Of a stretch of DNA of 64,000 bases, positions 59,659 through 64,000 are shown piece after piece. The DNA comes from Centropus unirufus (lineage: Eukaryota; Chordata; Aves; Cuculiformes; Centropidae): NCBI GenBank assembly GCA_013397695.1, contig VYZI01000083.1:1464375-1528374 (forward strand), in the 5' to 3' direction. The position numbers and the translations under genes were made by a program. Positions within the stretch are counted from its first letter, which is position 1. Every line of letters begins with the position of its first letter. The notes beneath the pieces are model-generated. The model was not told where the DNA came from and made no database searches. It saw only the letters and a program-made list of their open reading frames with translations.

Positions 59659-62600
59659 TTGTGATTTCTGGTATTTTGCTACACCAGATGTTAATCTGTC
59701 TTCTCATTCTCTTACGATGGATGTTGTAAGGTCAACAGCAACTGTAGATGCCATCAGTGGAGAAAGACCATGGCACTGTTAGTGGTGCAGCTTTTCTGTG
59801 TGTGTCTAATACCAGTCTGCTCGTGTTAAAAAATTGCTTTAAGGATTTTCTCCTAAGGGGATTCTGAGCAGTGCTTTCAGACCTTTAGAGCTCCATTCTA
59901 ATCATTGACATTAGGACTGAAAGAGTGCAAAAGCTCGGTGCTTGTATATGACAACCAGGTTCATGGCCAGAGGTGGATGTGAGCTGACTTCTGGATCATT
60001 GAACCATCATCCATAAAGCACTCTAAAGCTTCAGGGACTGGAAATCAGCATAGAATCACTGGTATTGACATCTACTGGAAAGGGGGAAAGGGAAAAGGTT
60101 ATGACCTGACCTTGAGGTCTTGAGGCATACTGAGCACCTTCCAGATTTTTTTTATATGGATAGACATCTGTTATGATATTTACCTGTAAGGGTGATAGGA
60201 AGTTGACTTTTCCCAGCTTTTATGATGATTGCCATTTTAGTGTCTGGGATCTTGATTTTTCTCACCTACTGCAGATATGCAAAAGGTGGATCTACTGGGA
60301 ATTTTCTGCTTCTTTAATAATATAAAGCTATCTTATATAAGTACATAGGAATGAGCATTCTGAATATTTTCATGTATTATTACTGTTTTGACAGGTCTCT
60401 TCCAGAAAACAGTTTCTATTACTGTGATGAAAACATAAGCAGAAATTCCTACTCCTCCCTCCTTTCCCCCTCGATTATTTCTAATCTAATATATTAAAAT
60501 GTATAGCAGTAATGTATAATAGTAATTTTAGGGGCATCACCTCTTATACAAGTGTGCAATAAACAGAAGTGAAATCAATCACTGCTTTGGAATCACTTAG
60601 GTTGAGACTCTTAAATGTTACAGTGCTACCAGCATTCTTTAAAGAACTGATTTGAAAGGTTGGCCAGAGCTACCCAAAAGATAGCAAGCACTGCTATTTT
60701 GATTAATTAGACTAGTAATTAGCAGGTTTAATACACTTTTGTACATACTTGCAATAACAGAATGACCAAGTCAGACCTTTAGGCTGTAAGCTAGTCTATA
60801 GCCCATCTAATATGGGAAGAGGAAGGGTGATTCCCAGGAGGTAACAGTTACATTTCCAAACAAAAAATGCAATATTTGATGAGCTTTCTGACAAAGACCG
60901 AGTGTACTTTTAATAGTACGTTAATGATTATAGTGGAGTAGTCTTATAATATATCAAAATGTAGCAGAACAGGAGTCCTGCAGGTTGGTATAATGAGAAC
61001 TATTATTGTCACTTAGAAGATTGAACTGTTTCATTTAAGCAGTTCTGAATGCCAAAATGCTGAAAGTAAAATATCAGTAGTTGTTAAGAGTAACGATTTT
61101 TAAATCAGGATCATTAAACAGAAGGATTACAGCCAGAGCTGATGATGAAAGCAGTCATGCATCCATTTAGCACGCATTTGAGATGTAGCAAAGAACATGA
61201 CTGTTAAAAGTTAGCAGTTCATGATGTAGAAAATTTTACTTCAGTCTTAAGCATTTTCTCATTAAATAAACAGATCTCATGTAAAATTTGTGCATGTTGC
61301 TGTTGAGACTGCAAGCAGTCTTCATTGCTGATACGTGCTTAGTGTTTCCTGACAGTGTAAACTGCTACATAGAAGGGAGGAAATGTTGTGCTTTTACAGG
61401 TCCCACTCATTTTCAGCAGGGAAATAAAAACTGAAATATTACACAAAAGCCTCCAAAACAACACCCGAAACTCCATTGTTGAATTACTCTAAACTTGTTA
61501 CAAGATTATGGAGTTGTCAGAGTGAGAATGCAACTAATGGTTTTGTTGGTTTTTGATGGTTTTGTTGCCGTTTGGTCCTAGAGTTTTTTCTCTGCTCATT
61601 AAGACTTGAGCTATGAGACTCCAGTGCTTAGACAGTTACTTTTCTAATTAAAGGAAAGCTCGATTTCTTGATAAGGAAGTTCTGCTTTCGGATGTCATGC
61701 TTCCTAGCTAGTTCCATGCCACGGACCATACAGCTCCTAATCACTCGGTGGGAGGAAAGCAGTAAAATAAGAGGCAGGCTGCATAATCAATGACATAAAA
61801 AGCTGGTTTGAAAAGGATTGCATTCCAAAACACTCTTGCAGTTGTGTTCAGCTTCTTTGACAAAGTTTTTTCCCCATATTTTCTCCCTTTTCTTACCTCT
61901 GCCTCTCATTTTTGAAATGCTTACCTTGGAAGAAAATGTGGGACATAGTTTAATGTACAATGAGAGCATTACACTGTTTTCAGGGCATTCGTGCCTCCCA
62001 GGATACAATGAGTTATGGTATTCAAAGTAGGAATGAAAATGCAACATAATGCATTTTAGAATCTTCTCTAGAGGAAGCAAGATACGAACTTAAGAGACAG
62101 AATGGAAAAAGCAAAGAAGCTGATAGTGATACAGTAAGGTAGTCAAATATCCATAGCAGGTTATTAGGAACACCAAGGGAAATAAAAACAGAAAGAATGG
62201 AGTCATAATGATTTATCTGGGAATTAAGGCACATATTCTCAGGATACTTAACAACCTGTTTCAAACTAAGAATTGGTTTTGGTGTATTATAGAAGCATCT
62301 AGGTGTGCCAGAACTCTATTGTACCACTTCCCTTAAAGAAAGATCAAAAATCTGATCCCAGAAAAGCTTGCTCTCTACTTACGTGTCTAGTAAACTTCCC
62401 TTGAAGTGGATTGCACTATTGCAACCTATGAAAAGGAAAATTTCCTATGACGCAATAGTTTTAAAGCAATGCATGCAGTGCCTAGATATGGATCTTGCAA
62501 GGGTGATGTAGAGTTGGTGGTTGGAAGTCAAAATTACCCCGGTCTTTAGTATTTACAATTACTGAGAATATTTTTATTTAAAAGTATTATACACAACATA

Positions 62601-64000
62601 TATAAATCAACACTGGTGACTGTTGAGAGTCCACAAGCAAACAATTGCATTTTCAAGTGAGGTTTTAACTTCCCTTCTTATTCTAATTGAGAACATTTAC
62701 AGGATTTTGAACATCTTAAACATAAAAATCTGGAAAGTGAAATGCAGGCATGATCTGCATTGTATAAAATGTTTCTTTTTTACTAGAAGAATGACGTCTC
62801 ATCATTGTCATTTATATCTATATTTAAGAATGTGCATCTGGCGTTTTTGAGAAAAATATGTAAATGATGAATTCTTCACAGGTCCAATAGTAAGCAAATA
62901 AAGACTGATATAATCTTAAGTCAGTGCTGTTTAAAGGGACTAATCAGATAACATATAAATATCTTCGGTGTCCTTTTCCCTCTGAGCAACAAGCTACTTT
63001 CTGTGATATTCATTTCCATATTGTACATGCTAAACAGTGAGTGACAACTCTCCTTTCAAATGCGTAGTATATGGTGGGGAAATACTTGAATTATGAATCT
63101 TGTCATTATCTAGCCAAAATTTTTCGCATAACTATAATGTAACATGGAAATAAAAATAGTGAGGTTGAGTGACCCTCTGATAAGTCAGTTCTTGATCATG
63201 AAGTATTCTGCTTCTTATCTTAACAGACAGACAACCTGAGTTGAAGGGAGGTGAGATCCTAAAAAGCAGCCAGACTGTATGGCTGACCCTTGAGTAATGT
63301 TTCTTCTATTCCCGTTAACTTTCTGGACCTTTTGAAGAATGATAGTCTTGGCATGTCCATAGGTACAAGTTCCAGGAACTAATATATCTAAAGTCATAAC
63401 AAGGCTGCTTCCTTGCTCTTTAGTTTCCTTCAGAGGAGGTTGTTAAAGAACCAAGAGGTAGGAGTGCCTGGGTTGATTTTCAGTTACTGTGCTTTCTCCC
63501 CTGGATTCCTTCGTATTCTTAAAGTTTTCATTTAATTTTGGTATCTGATAAGGCACATCAGTCTCTTAAGTCTTTCTTGGCCAAACATTGTAATGCTTAA
63601 CTATCTTTTCTATCATGTACTGACTTTATTCCTCAGTATGAACATTGCTGGTACTCTTTCCTCTCTCCTATTTTCACCAAAGTTTTAGTACTGAAATTCT
63701 TTACATCAGCTGTTTCCCATAATATTTTTCTGAAATTGATTAAAAGCTCCAAAACTTGCTCTGTTTGGGGAAAGATGTATTCACACATCATGTAAGCCCA
63801 ACAGCTTAGAAAATCCCATTTAAAAATGATTATGATATGTCTGCTATGATTTGCGGTAGAGAACATAGATCTAATACACAATTAAAAATTGAAGGACCCA
63901 TCGAAAAAAACAGTTCTGAGTTTTTTTCTTATATCCTGCCCTGTTGGAAGGGTAGCATCTTTGAACAATGCTGACTGAAGCCTTAACTCTACACTAAACT

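Larger units (their letters stand above)
53401..64000. other. Unique non-coding stretch, 10.6 kb, CR1-free
   Basis: The longest run without a CR1 that I can recognise. Open frames include 54445-54831 (128 codons, plus) and 57689-58030 (113 codons, minus); neither shows a supported domain. A short exon-like interval at 59370-59434 and a CRE-like site at 59648 are listed separately. No RNA gene, LTR pair or terminal inverted repeat recognised. Confidence 0.55.

Overview
The window looks like non-coding nuclear DNA from a bird. The main evidence is about eighteen fragments of the avian CR1 LINE. They carry the diagnostic CR1 3' end: an ATTCTRTG-type octamer tail and the conserved 3' block that reads on the + strand as 'gaatggtttgggttggaagg' for minus-strand copies. 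There is no L1/Alu-type repeat, no CpG island and no tight gene packing. The background is AT-rich by eye. The species cannot be fixed from this sequence. A 30-base run of N at 543-572 shows that it comes from a draft or scaffolded assembly.

I find no protein-coding gene, tRNA, rRNA, CRISPR array or bacterial-type operon that I can defend. The longest open frames (about 100-134 codons) are what random AT-rich sequence of this length gives, or they run through CR1 copies. The window is most simply a gene desert or part of a very long intron. Three short stretches (9845-9929, 12644-12735, 59370-59434) have acceptor- and donor-like ends and at least one open frame. They are reported only as weak exon hypotheses.

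Layout. 1-11.4 kb: almost CR1-free unique sequence with one tiny CR1 scrap at 851 and two possible very old repeat remnants. 11.4-15.2 kb: three plus-strand CR1 fragments, including an orphan endonuclease-domain piece at 14530-15228. 15.2-24.2 kb: unique sequence with four CR1 tails and, at 22255-22378, a 29-bp tandem duplication next to a 28-bp perfect palindrome. 26.8-28.2 kb: the largest element, a minus-strand CR1 in which the reverse-transcriptase core has been lost. 29-32 kb: nested inverted repeats, a diverged ~138-bp tandem duplication (31018-31282) and a CR1 tail. 32-43 kb: mostly unique, with a G-rich quadruplex candidate at 35571, an AT-rich 14-bp array at 36684 and two CR1 tails at 37.3-38.4 kb. 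43-52 kb: five CR1 fragments. 52-64 kb: about 12 kb without recognisable CR1, holding one probable ancient sauropsid repeat at 53275-53400.

No genes act together here. The content is retrotransposon decay plus unique DNA, some of which may be regulatory. That can only be decided by cross-species conservation or functional data. I found no convincing new biological system. The structural oddities at 22.25-22.38 kb and 31.0-31.3 kb are the observations most worth checking.
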